Shown here: positions 26,248 to 34,576 of the stretch, one piece after another
Layout of the letters: each line of letters starts with the position of its first letter
How positions within the stretch are numbered: position 1 is the first letter of the stretch
From: Actinomadura sp. K4S16
GTDB taxonomy: Bacteria; Actinomycetota; Actinomycetes; Streptosporangiales; Streptosporangiaceae
Assembly: GCF_008327685.1 (NCBI RefSeq)
Contig: NZ_BDDE01000022.1
Location: forward strand, 124,001-188,000
Length of the DNA: 64,000 nucleotides
Direction: 5' to 3'
Position numbers and translations under genes: made by a program
Notes under the pieces: generated by a model
Told to the model about the DNA's origin: nothing
Databases searched by the model: none
What the model saw: the letters and a program-made list of their open reading frames with translations, nothing else

Positions 26248-27414
26248 GTGACCGATCTGGACGTGGAGGCGGACCGGCGCGAGGCTGCGCCGAAACGCCA
26301 AATGATCTTCCTGCTGGCCGCGTCGCTGGGCGCGCTCACCGGCTTCTACCTGCTGGTCCCCGTCGTCCCGCTGTACACGGCGACGGGCGGTTCGGGCGAC
26401 ACGGGAGCGGGGCTGTCGACCGGCGTGATGATGGCCGCCACGGTGCTGATGGAACTCGCCGTACCGGCCGTCCTGAGCCGCTGCGGCTACCGGATGGGCA
26501 TGGCGCTGGGTCTGCTCCTGCTCGGTGTGCCGTCGGCCCTGCTGGCGGTGTCGCCCGCGCTGCCGCTGGTGCTGGCCGCGTGCGCGGCACGCGGGGCGGG
26601 GCTCGGGATCGTCGTCGTGGCCGGTCCTGCGCTGGTCGCCGAACTGGTACCGGGCCGTCGGCGCGGTCATGCGCTGGGCGTGTACGGCGTCGCCGTCGGG
26701 ATCCCCGCCGTCGTGGCCCTGCCGCTGGGCCTGTGGCTGAGCGCGCACGTCGGCTACGGGTTCGTGTTCACCGCCGGGGCCGTCGTCTCGCTCGGCACGC
26801 TGGCCGCGGCGGCCGGCCTGCCCTCCGCGCGGGGACCGGCCGAGCAGCACAGGGGGGTCCTCGGCGGACTCCGCACCGGCGGACTCCGCCGCCCCACGGT
26901 GATCTTCGCTGCCGTCACGCTGGTGGCGGGGATCCTGCTGACCTTCCTGCCCCTCGCCGTGCCGGCCGATGCGCGAAGCACGGCCGCGCTGGCGCTGCTG
27001 GCGCAGGCCGCGGCCATGCCGCTCGCCCGCTGGTTCGCGGGCCGGTACGGCGACGGCCGCGACCCGGGGCGCCTGCTCGTCCCCGCGGTGCTGGCGGCCG
27101 CCCTCGGCGGCGCCGGACTCGTCCGGCCGGACAACCCGTGGCTGCTGGTGGCGAGCGCGGCGGTCTTCGGAGCCGGGTTCGGAGCAGCCCAGAACGTCAC
27201 CTTGACCCTGATGTTCCAGCGCACGTCCAGGTCGAGGTTCGGCCAGGTCAGCGCGCTGTGGAACCTCGCCTACGACGGCGGCATGGGGGTCGGCGCCGTC
27301 GGCTTCGGCCTGGTGGCCGGACCGGTGGGGTACCCGGCGGGGTTCCTGCTGGCCGCCGCAGTCCTGTTCATCGCGCTCGTCCCCGCCTGGACCGACCGGA
27401 GGAGAACCCAGTGA
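26248..27414 (+). CDS. MFS transporter
   Basis: 388 residues from GTG 26248 with about twelve hydrophobic segments. Signature-like loops include SRCGYRMGMALG between helices 2 and 3 and VPGRRRGHALGVYG between helices 4 and 5, matching the MFS drug/sugar efflux layout. Helix 1 reads MIFLLAASLGALTGFYLLVP. The substrate is unknown. The stop overlaps the M20 peptidase start as GTGA, and the LAL regulator is divergent, so transport and hydrolysis are likely co-regulated. Confidence 0.88.
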   Translation: MTDLDVEADRREAAPKRQMIFLLAASLGALTGFYLLVPVVPLYTATGGSGDTGAGLSTGVMMAATVLMELAVPAVLSRCGYRMGMALGLLLLGVPSALLAVSPALPLVLAACAARGAGLGIVVVAGPALVAELVPGRRRGHALGVYGVAVGIPAVVALPLGLWLSAHVGYGFVFTAGAVVSLGTLAAAAGLPSARGPAEQHRGVLGGLRTGGLRRPTVIFAAVTLVAGILLTFLPLAVPADARSTAALALLAQAAAMPLARWFAGRYGDGRDPGRLLVPAVLAAALGGAGLVRPDNPWLLVASAAVFGAGFGAAQNVTLTLMFQRTSRSRFGQVSALWNLAYDGGMGVGAVGFGLVAGPVGYPAGFLLAAAVLFIALVPAWTDRRRTQ

Positions 27415-28760
27415 CCGACCATCTTCGACAGGCCGTGCGCCGGAACATGCCCGGTGTGCTGGCCGACCTGAACGACCTGGTGCGCATTCCCTCGGTGAGC
27501 GCCGACCCGGGCGCCGCGCCGGAGCTGGCCCGCAGCGCGGAAATGACGGCCGGCCTCTTCGAGGCGGCCGGCGCGCAACGCACCGAGATCGTGGACCACG
27601 CGGGGACCGGACGTCCTGCGGTGCTCGCCCATTTCCCGCCACCCGCGGACAGGCCCACCGTCCTGCTCTACGCGCACCACGACGTTCAGCCCGCCGGCGA
27701 CCCCTCCGCGTGGACGAGCCCGCCCTTCGAGCCCCGGGTGGCCGGCGGACGGCTGTACGGCCGTGGAACCGCCGACGACAAGGCCGGGATCGCCGCGCAT
27801 CTGGCGGCGATCCGGGCCCACGGCGGTCGGCCTCCGGTGGGGGTCACGGTCCTCGTCGAGGGCGAGGAGGAGATCGGCTCTCCGACGCTGGGCGAGCTGC
27901 TCGACCGCGAACGCGACGCCCTCGCCGCGGACGCCGTCGTGCTGGCCGACTCGGAGAACTTCGCGGTGGGCGTCCCGGCGTTCACCACGACGCTGCGCGG
28001 GTTGGCCGCCTGCGTCGTCGAGGTGCGGGCCCTCGAGCAGGAAGTGCACTCGGGTACCTACGGCGGCGCCGCTCCCGACGCGTTGACCGCGCTCTGCCGG
28101 CTGCTCGCCACCCTCCACGACGACCGCGGCGATGTGGCGGTGCGCGGCCTCACCACCGCCCGGCGGCCGGAGGTCGAGTACCCCGAAGAGCGGTTCCGCG
28201 CGGAAGCCGCCGTACTGGACGGCGTCCCGCTGCTCGGCACCGGCGGCGTCGCCGACCGGATATGGGCCAGGCCGGCGGCGACCGTGCTGGCGATCGACGC
28301 TCCGGCGGTCGCCGGAGCGTCCAACGCCCTGGCCCCGACCGCCCGGGCCAAGGTGAGCCTCCGCCTCGCGCCGGGGGACGACGCGTACCGGGCGCGGGCC
28401 GCGCTGGCGCGTCACCTCCGCGACCACGCGCCCTGGGGCGTGAAAGTGGACATCACCGAGGCCGACCTCGCGCAGCCGCACGTCGTCGAACCGCACGGCC
28501 CCGTCTTCGACGCCGCGCGCCGCGCCTACCGCGCCGCCTACGGCCGCGATGTCGTCGACATCGGCGGCGGCGGCGCGATCCCCCTCGTGGCGGAGTTCGC
28601 CGCGGCCTATCCCGAGGCTGCGATCCTGGTGACGAGCCCCGGCGGCGACCCCGCCTGCCGAGCGCACAGCACCGACGAGAGCCTGCACCTCGCCGACTTC
28701 GAACACGCCTGCCTGGCCGAGGCGCTCCTGCTCAACGAACTCTCAATGCTGCCGCCGTGA
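27411..28760 (+). CDS. M20 family metallopeptidase (dipeptidase)
   Basis: 449 residues from GTG 27411; GGAGGAG lies in the end of the MFS gene. The dinuclear-zinc M20 fold is clear: LLYAHHDVQPAGDPSAWTSP (first His and catalytic Asp), LYGRGTADDKAG (bridging Asp), LVEGEEEIGSP (catalytic Glu pair) and a final CRAHSTDESL His. The sequence closely follows the dipeptidase subfamily, which cleaves dipeptides or related amides in the cytoplasm. Coupled to the MFS gene by GTGA, suggesting processing of a transported peptide-like compound (inference). Confidence 0.92.
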   Translation: MTDHLRQAVRRNMPGVLADLNDLVRIPSVSADPGAAPELARSAEMTAGLFEAAGAQRTEIVDHAGTGRPAVLAHFPPPADRPTVLLYAHHDVQPAGDPSAWTSPPFEPRVAGGRLYGRGTADDKAGIAAHLAAIRAHGGRPPVGVTVLVEGEEEIGSPTLGELLDRERDALAADAVVLADSENFAVGVPAFTTTLRGLAACVVEVRALEQEVHSGTYGGAAPDALTALCRLLATLHDDRGDVAVRGLTTARRPEVEYPEERFRAEAAVLDGVPLLGTGGVADRIWARPAATVLAIDAPAVAGASNALAPTARAKVSLRLAPGDDAYRARAALARHLRDHAPWGVKVDITEADLAQPHVVEPHGPVFDAARRAYRAAYGRDVVDIGGGGAIPLVAEFAAAYPEAAILVTSPGGDPACRAHSTDESLHLADFEHACLAEALLLNELSMLPP

Positions 28761-28946
28761 ACCGGCCATGACGCGACGAGGGAAAGGCCGCCCGACCCTT
28801 CACGCACGGCGACCGGAGCCTCCCGCATCGGGGCCCCAGGTGGCCCTGAGAAAAGCACCGCGAGCCACGAGCAACGTGCATGAAGTGTCCCGCCAGATGG
28901 AGTTCCCGACGGTGACCTCAAAGCCCAGCCCGCACCGCAGGGGGCG

Positions 28947-28965
28947 TGGGGGACGGAGTCCCCCA
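28947..28965. terminator. hairpin downstream of M20 gene
   Basis: TGGGGGAC-GGA-GTCCCCCA, an 8-bp perfect stem, about 190 bases after the M20 stop at the head of the tandem repeat region. It can act on either strand. The 28761-28946 stretch before it holds no gene I recognise. Confidence 0.4.
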
Positions 28966-28969
28966 CATC

Positions 28970-29171
28970 GGGGGTCTGGGGGTCGCCCCCCAGGAAAGCA
29001 TTGCGGGCCACCGGGAAGGCGCAGCTGCGCCGACCATGATGGCCCGACTCGGGGGTCTGGGGGTCGCTCCCCAGGAAGGCATTGCGGGCCACCGGGAAGG
29101 CGCAGCTGCGCCGACCATGATGGCCCGACTCGGGGGTCTGGGGGTCGCTCCCCAGGAAGGCATTGCGGGCC
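28970..29171. repeat. 81-bp tandem repeat, 2.5 copies
   Basis: Units start at 28970, 29051 and 29132 (the last one is 40 bases long). Copies differ at only a few positions. Each full unit holds a small hairpin (CTGGGG-loop-CCCCAG) and the 14-bp palindrome GGCGCAGCTGCGCC. Because 81 is a multiple of three, spurious ORFs cross it on both strands. It lies between the M20 stop and the tRNA operon end. Confidence 0.85.
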
Positions 29172-29179
29172 TCGGCGAA

Positions 29180-29196
29180 GGCGAGCGAAGCTCGCC
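29180..29196 (-). terminator. terminator of tRNA operon
   Basis: GGCGAGC-GAA-GCTCGCC, a perfect 7-bp hairpin about 20 bases beyond the tRNA-Val 3' end on the reverse strand. An alternative outer pairing (CTCGGCGA with TCGCCGAG) also exists. Confidence 0.6.
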
Positions 29197-29216
29197 GAGC
29201 ATGCCGACCCGCTGCG

Positions 29217-29288
29217 TGGGCGATACTGGGATTGAACCAGTGGCCTCTACCGTGTCAAGGTAGCGCTCTCCCACTGAGCTAATCGCCC
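29217..29288 (-). tRNA. tRNA-Val (GAC anticodon)
   Basis: 72 nt on the reverse strand. Acceptor GGGCGAT pairs with ATCGCCC, discriminator A. The anticodon loop is CTTGACACG within a CTACC/GGTAG stem, giving GAC. The T-loop is GGTTCAATCC. CCA is not encoded. Last of three co-oriented tRNAs. Confidence 0.95.
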
Positions 29289-29320
29289 TTGTCCGTGACC
29301 TCCGGGGAGGTACGGGGTTG

Positions 29321-29391
29321 AGGTGGAGACGGGATTTGAACCCGTGTACACGGCTTTGCAGGCCGTTGCCTCGCCTCTCGGCCACTCCACC
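29321..29391 (-). tRNA. tRNA-Cys (GCA anticodon)
   Basis: 71 nt, acceptor GGTGGAG/CTCCACC with discriminator U, as usual for tRNA-Cys. Anticodon loop CCTGCAAAG gives GCA. T-arm GGGTTCAAATCCC. It lies 32 bases upstream of the tRNA-Val on the same strand. Confidence 0.95.
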
Positions 29392-29432
29392 AGAAGGAGA
29401 CCTTCTGGGTCATAGCCTGAAAGGCCCCTCAG

Positions 29433-29504
29433 AGCGGAAGACGGGATTTGAACCCGCGACCCTCACCTTGGCAAGGTGATGCTCTACCCCTGAGCCACTT
29501 CCGC
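29433..29504 (-). tRNA. tRNA-Gly (GCC anticodon)
   Basis: 72 nt, acceptor GCGGAAG/CTTCCGC, discriminator U. Anticodon loop CTTGCCAAG gives GCC. First gene of the Gly-Cys-Val tRNA operon, an arrangement common in actinomycetes. Confidence 0.95.
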
Positions 29505-29587
29505 TTGCGCCCTGCGGCGACGGGGAAAAGATTAGCGCGTCCGGGACGGTTCCGCGAACCGGTTTCCCGCGGGGCGGTGGGCGGACG

Positions 29588-29628
29588 CTTCGACGCTGGT
29601 CGAAGGGCGGGTCGCCTAGGCTCGGTGC
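29588..29628 (+). promoter_or_regulatory. leaderless promoter and operator of winged-helix regulator
   Basis: CTTCGAC (29588-29594) and GTCGAAG (29599-29605) form a perfect inverted repeat at the expected -35. TAGGCT (29617-29622) is a -10 candidate 6 bases before the ATG at 29629, which predicts a leaderless mRNA. The regulator probably binds the palindrome. Confidence 0.55.
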
Positions 29629-30333
29629 ATGGGCTCGGAACAGGTCGTGAGTGTGGACTTCGCGCCGATCGCGGCTCTGCTGGCCGACCGGGCGCGGGCC
29701 GCGATGCTGACGGCGCTGCTGGACGGGCGTCCGCTGGCGGCGGGGGAGCTGGCGAGGACGGCCGGGGTGAGCGCCCAGACGGCGAGCGCGCATCTGTCGC
29801 GGCTGCTGGACGGCGGGTTCGTGACGGTCGTGAAGCAGGGGCGCCACCGGTACTACCGGCTGCGCGGGAGCGAGGTCGCGCAGGTGATCGAGGCGCTGTC
29901 GCGGATCAGCCCGCCGGTGCGGGTGAACAGCCTGCGGCAGTCGCGGGACGCGCGGCGCCTGCACGAGGCGCGGACGTGCTACGACCATCTCGCCGGCATC
30001 GCCGGGGTGACGCTGTTCGCGGCGCTGGTGGACGGCGGTCTGATCGAGGCGGCGGACGGCGACGCCTACGAGGTGACGGAGAAGGGCGAGGAGCGGCTGC
30101 AGGGCCTGGGCCTGGATCTTGAGGAGCTGCGGAGGACGCGGCGCAGGTTCGCATGGCAATGCCTCGACTGGACGGAGCGGCGGCCGCACCTGAACGGGGC
30201 GCTGGGCGCGGCGCTGACCACCCGGATGATCGAGCTCGGCTGGTTCGAGCGGGGAAGCACGCGGCGGGCGCTCGTGGTGACCGACACCGGGCTGGCGGGC
30301 CTGGCCGACTCGTTCGGGTGCGTGCTGGGGTGA
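29629..30333 (+). CDS. ArsR-type winged-helix transcriptional regulator
   Basis: 234 residues. The N-terminal domain is an ArsR-like HTH: LADRARAAMLTALLDG, LARTAGVSAQTASAHLSRLL and the wing VTVVKQGRHRYYRLRG. The C-terminal half repeats a winged-helix-like pattern (YEVTEKGEERLQGLG, then FAWQCLDWTERRPHLNGALG, ending ALVVTDTGLAGLADSF). This two-part architecture is common in actinobacterial ArsR-like regulators with no metal-binding Cys pair visible. Its stop overlaps the GTG of the pabB-like gene, so the regulator is co-transcribed with the two genes downstream. Confidence 0.85.
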   Translation: MGSEQVVSVDFAPIAALLADRARAAMLTALLDGRPLAAGELARTAGVSAQTASAHLSRLLDGGFVTVVKQGRHRYYRLRGSEVAQVIEALSRISPPVRVNSLRQSRDARRLHEARTCYDHLAGIAGVTLFAALVDGGLIEAADGDAYEVTEKGEERLQGLGLDLEELRRTRRRFAWQCLDWTERRPHLNGALGAALTTRMIELGWFERGSTRRALVVTDTGLAGLADSFGCVLG

Positions 30334-31346
30334 GCTTCGCCTATGCCGGGGGGATGCTGGCCACCGGTCTCGCCGATGTGACCTCCGACCTGGGGGCGCT
30401 GGATTCGCGCGGCTGGTGGGCGGTCGTGGTGACCTACGAGGGCAAGGCCACGTGCGCCCGGTTCGAGTCGGTGAGGCCCGCGCCGCATCCGGAGGGGGCG
30501 TGGGCCGCGCCGGGGGAGTGGGCGAGTTCCCTGGACGAGGCCGCATACGTCGCGGGCGTCGAGCGCATCCGCGCCGCGATCGCGGACGGTGTGGTCTACC
30601 AGGCGAACCTCTGCCGCGTGCTGTCCGCGGAGCTGCCCGCCGGGGCCGACATCGCGGGGCTGGGGGAGAGGCTCGCCAAGCGGCATCCGGCGCCCCACGC
30701 GATGACGCTGAAGATCCCGGGCCTGGAGGTCGCCTCCGCGTCGCCCGAGCTGTACCTGCGGCGGGACGGCGAGGTGGTCGAGTCACGTCCGATCAAGGGG
30801 ACGGGACGGACGGCGGACGACCTCCTGCCCAAGGACCGCGCCGAGAACGTCATGATCGTCGACCTGGTCCGCAACGACCTCGGACGGGTCGCGGAGACCG
30901 GCTCGGTGAGCGTGCCGGAGCTGTGCGCGCTGGAGGAGCATCCGGGGCTCGTCCACCTGGTGTCGTCCGTCCGGGCGCGGCTCGCGGGGGGCGGCTGGCC
31001 GGAGCTGGTCGCCGCGACGTTTCCTCCCGGTTCGGTGACCGGCGCCCCGAAGTCGAGCGCGCTGGGGCTGCTGGAAGAGCTCGAACCCGTCCCCCGGGGG
31101 CCGTACTGTGGGGCCATCGGCTGGGTGGACGCGGACTCCCGGCGCGGCGCCCTCGCCGTGGGCATCCGGACCTTCTGGGCGGAGGACGGCCTCCTGCGGT
31201 TCGGTACCGGCGCCGGCATCACCTGGGGGTCCGACCCACACCGCGAGTGGCGCGAGACCGAGCTGAAGGCGGCTCGGCTTTTGGAGGTGGCGGCAGGTGA
31301 CGGAGCGGGCCAGGATCTGGCTGAACGGGGAACTGCTCGACCCTGA
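30330..31346 (+). CDS. pabB: chorismate-binding protein, PabB-like (aminodeoxychorismate synthase component I)
   Basis: 338 residues from GTG 30330 (GTGA overlap). It consists mainly of the chorismate-binding domain: YQANLCRVLSAELP, SPELYLRRDGEVVESRPIKG with the PIKGT Lys motif, DLVRNDLGRVAETGSV, FPPGSVTGAPKSSAL and FGTGAGITWGSDP. This converts chorismate to aminodeoxychorismate with ammonia supplied by PabA. At 338 residues it is shorter than typical PabB and lacks most of the N-terminal domain. No PabA amidotransferase is encoded nearby. Downstream is a PabC-like lyase, together pointing to p-aminobenzoate/folate synthesis. Confidence 0.87.
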   Translation: MSFAYAGGMLATGLADVTSDLGALDSRGWWAVVVTYEGKATCARFESVRPAPHPEGAWAAPGEWASSLDEAAYVAGVERIRAAIADGVVYQANLCRVLSAELPAGADIAGLGERLAKRHPAPHAMTLKIPGLEVASASPELYLRRDGEVVESRPIKGTGRTADDLLPKDRAENVMIVDLVRNDLGRVAETGSVSVPELCALEEHPGLVHLVSSVRARLAGGGWPELVAATFPPGSVTGAPKSSALGLLEELEPVPRGPYCGAIGWVDADSRRGALAVGIRTFWAEDGLLRFGTGAGITWGSDPHREWRETELKAARLLEVAAGDGAGQDLAERGTARP

Positions 31347-32133
31347 GCGGGCGACGGTGTCGGTCTTCGACCACGGCATGCTCGTCGGGGACGGGATCTT
31401 CGAGACCGTGAAGGCGGCGCACGGGGAGCCGTTCGCGCTGACCCGGCATCTGCGCAGGCTGGCCCGTTCGGCGGCCGGCCTGGGCCTGCCCGAGCCCGAC
31501 CACGACGCGCTCGCGCAGGGCACCCTGGAGGTGCTCGCCGCCGCCCCGAAGTGGCCGCTGGCCCGCATCCGCATCACCTACACCAGCGGCCCTGGCCCGC
31601 TCGGCTCCGCGCGCGGCGACGTGGGCCCGACGGTGTCGATCATCGTCGGCCCGCAGGACCCGTTCCCGCCGACGACCGACGTGACGGTCGTGCCGTGGCC
31701 GCGCAACGAGCGGGGCGCGCTGGCGGGCCTCAAGACCACGTCCTACGCGGAGAACGCTTTGGCGCTCTCCTACGCCCAGGAGCGCGGCGGCGGTGAGGCG
31801 ATCTTCGGCAACCTCGCCGGGAACCTGTGCGAGGGGACGGGGAGCAACATCTTCGTCGTGTTCGGCGGGCGGCTCGTGACGCCGCCGCTGTCGTCCGGCT
31901 GCCTGGCCGGGGTGACGCGCGCGCTGACGCTGGAGTGGTGCGGCGGCGAGGAGGAGGACGTCGCGCTGGAGGACCTGTACCGGGCGGACGAGGCGTTCCT
32001 GACGTCCACGACCCGGGACGTCCAGCCGATCCGGGCCGTGGACGGAACGGTGCTCCCGGCGGCCCCCGGCCCCATCACCGCGAAGGCCATGGAGGCGTTC
32101 GCGGCCCGCTCCGCCGAGCTGATGGACCCCTGA
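31297..32133 (+). CDS. pabC: class IV aminotransferase, 4-amino-4-deoxychorismate lyase-like
   Basis: 278 residues from GTG 31297, overlapping the pabB-like gene by 50 bases. The family pattern is clear: VSVFDHGMLVGDGIFETVK, LTRHLRRLARSA, LKTTSYAENALALS with the PLP Lys near residue 146, then NIFVVFGGRLVTPPLSSGCL and EAFLTSTTRDVQPI. Fold-type IV PLP enzymes include PabC and branched-chain/D-amino acid aminotransferases. The neighbouring PabB-like gene favours PabC, which releases pyruvate from aminodeoxychorismate to give p-aminobenzoate. Confidence 0.87.
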   Translation: MTERARIWLNGELLDPERATVSVFDHGMLVGDGIFETVKAAHGEPFALTRHLRRLARSAAGLGLPEPDHDALAQGTLEVLAAAPKWPLARIRITYTSGPGPLGSARGDVGPTVSIIVGPQDPFPPTTDVTVVPWPRNERGALAGLKTTSYAENALALSYAQERGGGEAIFGNLAGNLCEGTGSNIFVVFGGRLVTPPLSSGCLAGVTRALTLEWCGGEEEDVALEDLYRADEAFLTSTTRDVQPIRAVDGTVLPAAPGPITAKAMEAFAARSAELMDP

Positions 32134-32160
32134 ACCAAGAAAACGATCTCCGGAGTCTTT

Positions 32161-32185
32161 ACGTGATCGAATTCTTCGGTCACGT
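32161..32185 (+). promoter_or_regulatory. 25-bp near-perfect palindrome upstream of second sugar operon
   Basis: Arms ACGTGATCGAA and TTCGGTCACGT (10 of 11 pairs) flank a 3-base centre. It lies 30 bases before the binding-protein ATG, next to AT-rich sequence that could be a -10. Likely operator for a regulator encoded elsewhere. Confidence 0.55.
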
Positions 32186-32214
32186 TATGTGGTGACGCTT
32201 GTAGGAGGTCACCC

Positions 32215-33639
32215 ATGGTCTTCTCCAGTAGGGACTTCTCCAGGAGGCGGATCGGCGCGGCGGCCGCGCTCGTGCTGGCGGGCGCGGCGCTCGCCGGGTG
32301 CGGCGGCGGATCCTCGGCGGACCCGGACCGCGGCAAGGACGCCAAGAGCTTCTCTCTGACGATCACCCGCAACGCCATCGAGGGCGGCAAGAACACCGAA
32401 GAGGCCGAGTGGATCACCAGGACGGTGATCCCGAAGTTCGTCGCGGCGCAGAAGGCCAAGGGCGTCACCGCGAAGGTGACGTTCCGCGGGCAGGGCGTCG
32501 ACGACGAGGCGTACAAGACGAAGCTGGCGCTCGACCTGAAGTCGCGCTCGGGTGCCGACATCATGGACATCGACGGCATCTGGGTGGGCGAGTTCGCCCA
32601 GGCCGGCTACCTGCTGCCCCTCAAGAAGGCGGTCGGGGCCCCCGCCGACGCGTGGGACGGCTGGTCGAAGATCCCTGGATCGGTCCAACGGCTGGCGATG
32701 TTCGACGGCGAGCGCTACGGCGTCCCGCCCGCGACCGACGGCCGGGTCATCTTCTTCAACAAGGAGCTGTTCGGGCAGGCGGGGCTGCCCGCCGACTGGC
32801 AGCCGAAGAGCTGGCAGGACGTCCTCGCGGCCGGGCGCGCCCTGAAGAGGCTCCCCGGCGTGACGCCGATCCAGCTGAACGCGGGCACCGCGATGGGCGA
32901 GGCCACCAGCATGCAGGGGGCGCTCCCGCTGCTGGCCGGAGCCGGCGCCGAGATCTACGCGGACGGCAAGTGGACGGGCGGCGGCGAGGCGCTCAAGCAG
33001 GTCCTCGGCCTGTACGCGCAGGTCTACGGCCGCGAGGGCCTCGGCGACCCCAAGCTCCAGCAGGAGGCCAAGGGGCGCGACAAGTCGTTCGAGGAGTTCG
33101 CCGCGGGCAAGATCGGGATCCTGTTCGAGGGCGACTACTTCTGGCGGGACGTCCTCAACCCGAAGACCGGCGTCGCGAAGATGAAGACGCGCGACCAGGA
33201 CGTCGGCTACGCGCTCATCCCCGCGCTCTCCCCGGGGCGGGGCCTGCGCGGGCAGTCGTTCGTGAGCATGTCGGGCGGCGCGGTGACCGTCCTCAACCCC
33301 AACACCAAGTACCCGCAGCAGGCGTTCGAGTTGCTGGCCTTCATGAACTCCCCGGAGATGGTCAAGGCGCGGACGGCCGGCACTCCCGAGATCACCTCCA
33401 GGACGGACGTGAACAAGGAGATCCTCGCGGGCGACCCGTTCCTGACGTTCGTGTCGGAGAAGGTCCTGCCCGTCACGTCCTACCGTCCGGGGCTCTCGGC
33501 CTATCCGCAGGTGTCGACGGCTTTGCAGGAGGCCACCGCGAGCGTGGTGTCGGGCAAGAGCCCGGACCAGGCGGCCGCCGAGTACACCAAGAAGCTGGAG
33601 GGGATCGTCGGTGGCGCCGCCCACGTCACCCCGCGCTGA
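32215..33639 (+). CDS. ABC sugar transporter, extracellular solute-binding lipoprotein
   Basis: 474 residues with AGGAGG before the ATG. A twin-arginine-like stretch (SRRRIG) and hydrophobic core lead to the lipobox LAGC at about residue 29. The mature protein has SLTITRNAIEGGKN, GADIMDIDGIWVGEFAQAGY, GVPPATDGRVIFFNKELF and SMSGGAVTVLNPNTKYP, matching family 1 extracellular sugar-binding proteins. It begins an operon with two permeases and an ATPase. The adjacent alpha-mannosidase suggests a mannose-containing oligosaccharide as ligand (inference). Confidence 0.92.
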   Translation: MVFSSRDFSRRRIGAAAALVLAGAALAGCGGGSSADPDRGKDAKSFSLTITRNAIEGGKNTEEAEWITRTVIPKFVAAQKAKGVTAKVTFRGQGVDDEAYKTKLALDLKSRSGADIMDIDGIWVGEFAQAGYLLPLKKAVGAPADAWDGWSKIPGSVQRLAMFDGERYGVPPATDGRVIFFNKELFGQAGLPADWQPKSWQDVLAAGRALKRLPGVTPIQLNAGTAMGEATSMQGALPLLAGAGAEIYADGKWTGGGEALKQVLGLYAQVYGREGLGDPKLQQEAKGRDKSFEEFAAGKIGILFEGDYFWRDVLNPKTGVAKMKTRDQDVGYALIPALSPGRGLRGQSFVSMSGGAVTVLNPNTKYPQQAFELLAFMNSPEMVKARTAGTPEITSRTDVNKEILAGDPFLTFVSEKVLPVTSYRPGLSAYPQVSTALQEATASVVSGKSPDQAAAEYTKKLEGIVGGAAHVTPR

Positions 33640-34576
33640 CGCCCCGCCCGCGGCCGCGCCGTCCCCCGGGGACGACGCGGCCGGGCTGGGCCGGGGGCGC
33701 GCCGCCGCCTTCGTCGCGCCCGCGCTGGTCCTCGTCGCGGTGTTCCTGGTGTTCCCCGCGCTCTGGACGCTCTACCTGGGCACGACCGACTACCGGCTCA
33801 CCGGCATCGCCGCCAGCGAGCCGCGGTTCGTCGGGGCGGACAACTACCGGGACGTGCTCGGCGACGGGGACTTCCACCGATCGCTGTGGCTGACGCTCCA
33901 GTTCGTCCTCGGGTCGGCGGTGATCGGGCAGACCGTGCTCGGCTTCGCGATCGCGTGGGTGATGCGCGACCGGTCCGGCCCGGTCAGGCGCCTGGTGGAG
34001 GGGCTGGTGCTGCTGGCCTGGATCCTGCCGTCCTCGGTCATCGCGTTCCTGTGGATCGCGCTGCTCGACCGCGACGGCGGCACGCTCAACGCCGTGCTCG
34101 GCACGCCGGGCACGGCGTGGCTGCTCGACCATCCGATGGCGTGCATCGTGGTCTTCAACGTGTGGCGCGGGACCGCGTTCTCGATGATGCTCTACGGCGC
34201 GGCGATCGGGAACGTTCCACCGTCCCATCTGGAGACGGCGCGGCTCGCGGGCGCCTCCACGTGGCAGACGCTCCGCGACGCGGTGCTCCCGCGCATCAGG
34301 GGGCACGTGCTGACGAGCCTGCTGCTGGTCAGCCTGTGGACGTTCAACGACTTCACCCCCTTCCTGATCACCGCCGGCGGCCCGGACGGGCGCTCGGAGA
34401 TCATGTCGGTGTACGTGTACCGGACGGCGCTCGGCGACGGCCGGCTCGGCTTCGGCGCCGCCATCTCGCTGGTCATGATCCTGGTCAACCTGGTGATCGC
34501 GCTGCTCTACCTGCGGGCGCTGCGCGACCGCGCCCGCAAGGGGGAGGCCCGTTCGGCGGCGGGGGCGGCCGCGTGA
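33611..34576 (+). CDS. ABC sugar transporter permease (MalF-like)
   Basis: 321 residues from GTG 33611, overlapping the binding-protein gene by 29 bases, with GGAGGGG upstream. Six membrane segments follow a Pro-rich tail (about 30 residues). The family's ASEPRFVGADNYRDVLG loop and the EAA region SHLETARLAGASTWQTLRDA are present. The EAA loop deviates from the classical EAARIDGA. Works with the next permease. Confidence 0.92.
   Translation: MAPPTSPRADAPPAAAPSPGDDAAGLGRGRAAAFVAPALVLVAVFLVFPALWTLYLGTTDYRLTGIAASEPRFVGADNYRDVLGDGDFHRSLWLTLQFVLGSAVIGQTVLGFAIAWVMRDRSGPVRRLVEGLVLLAWILPSSVIAFLWIALLDRDGGTLNAVLGTPGTAWLLDHPMACIVVFNVWRGTAFSMMLYGAAIGNVPPSHLETARLAGASTWQTLRDAVLPRIRGHVLTSLLLVSLWTFNDFTPFLITAGGPDGRSEIMSVYVYRTALGDGRLGFGAAISLVMILVNLVIALLYLRALRDRARKGEARSAAGAAA

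Noticed and set aside
28947..29171. CRISPR array
   Set aside because: Units are contiguous 81-bp tandem copies without unique spacers, and no cas gene is present.
28768..29385. ORFs on both strands across the tandem repeat and tRNAs
   Set aside because: They arise because the 81-bp unit keeps frame; they run through tRNA genes and have no ribosome site.
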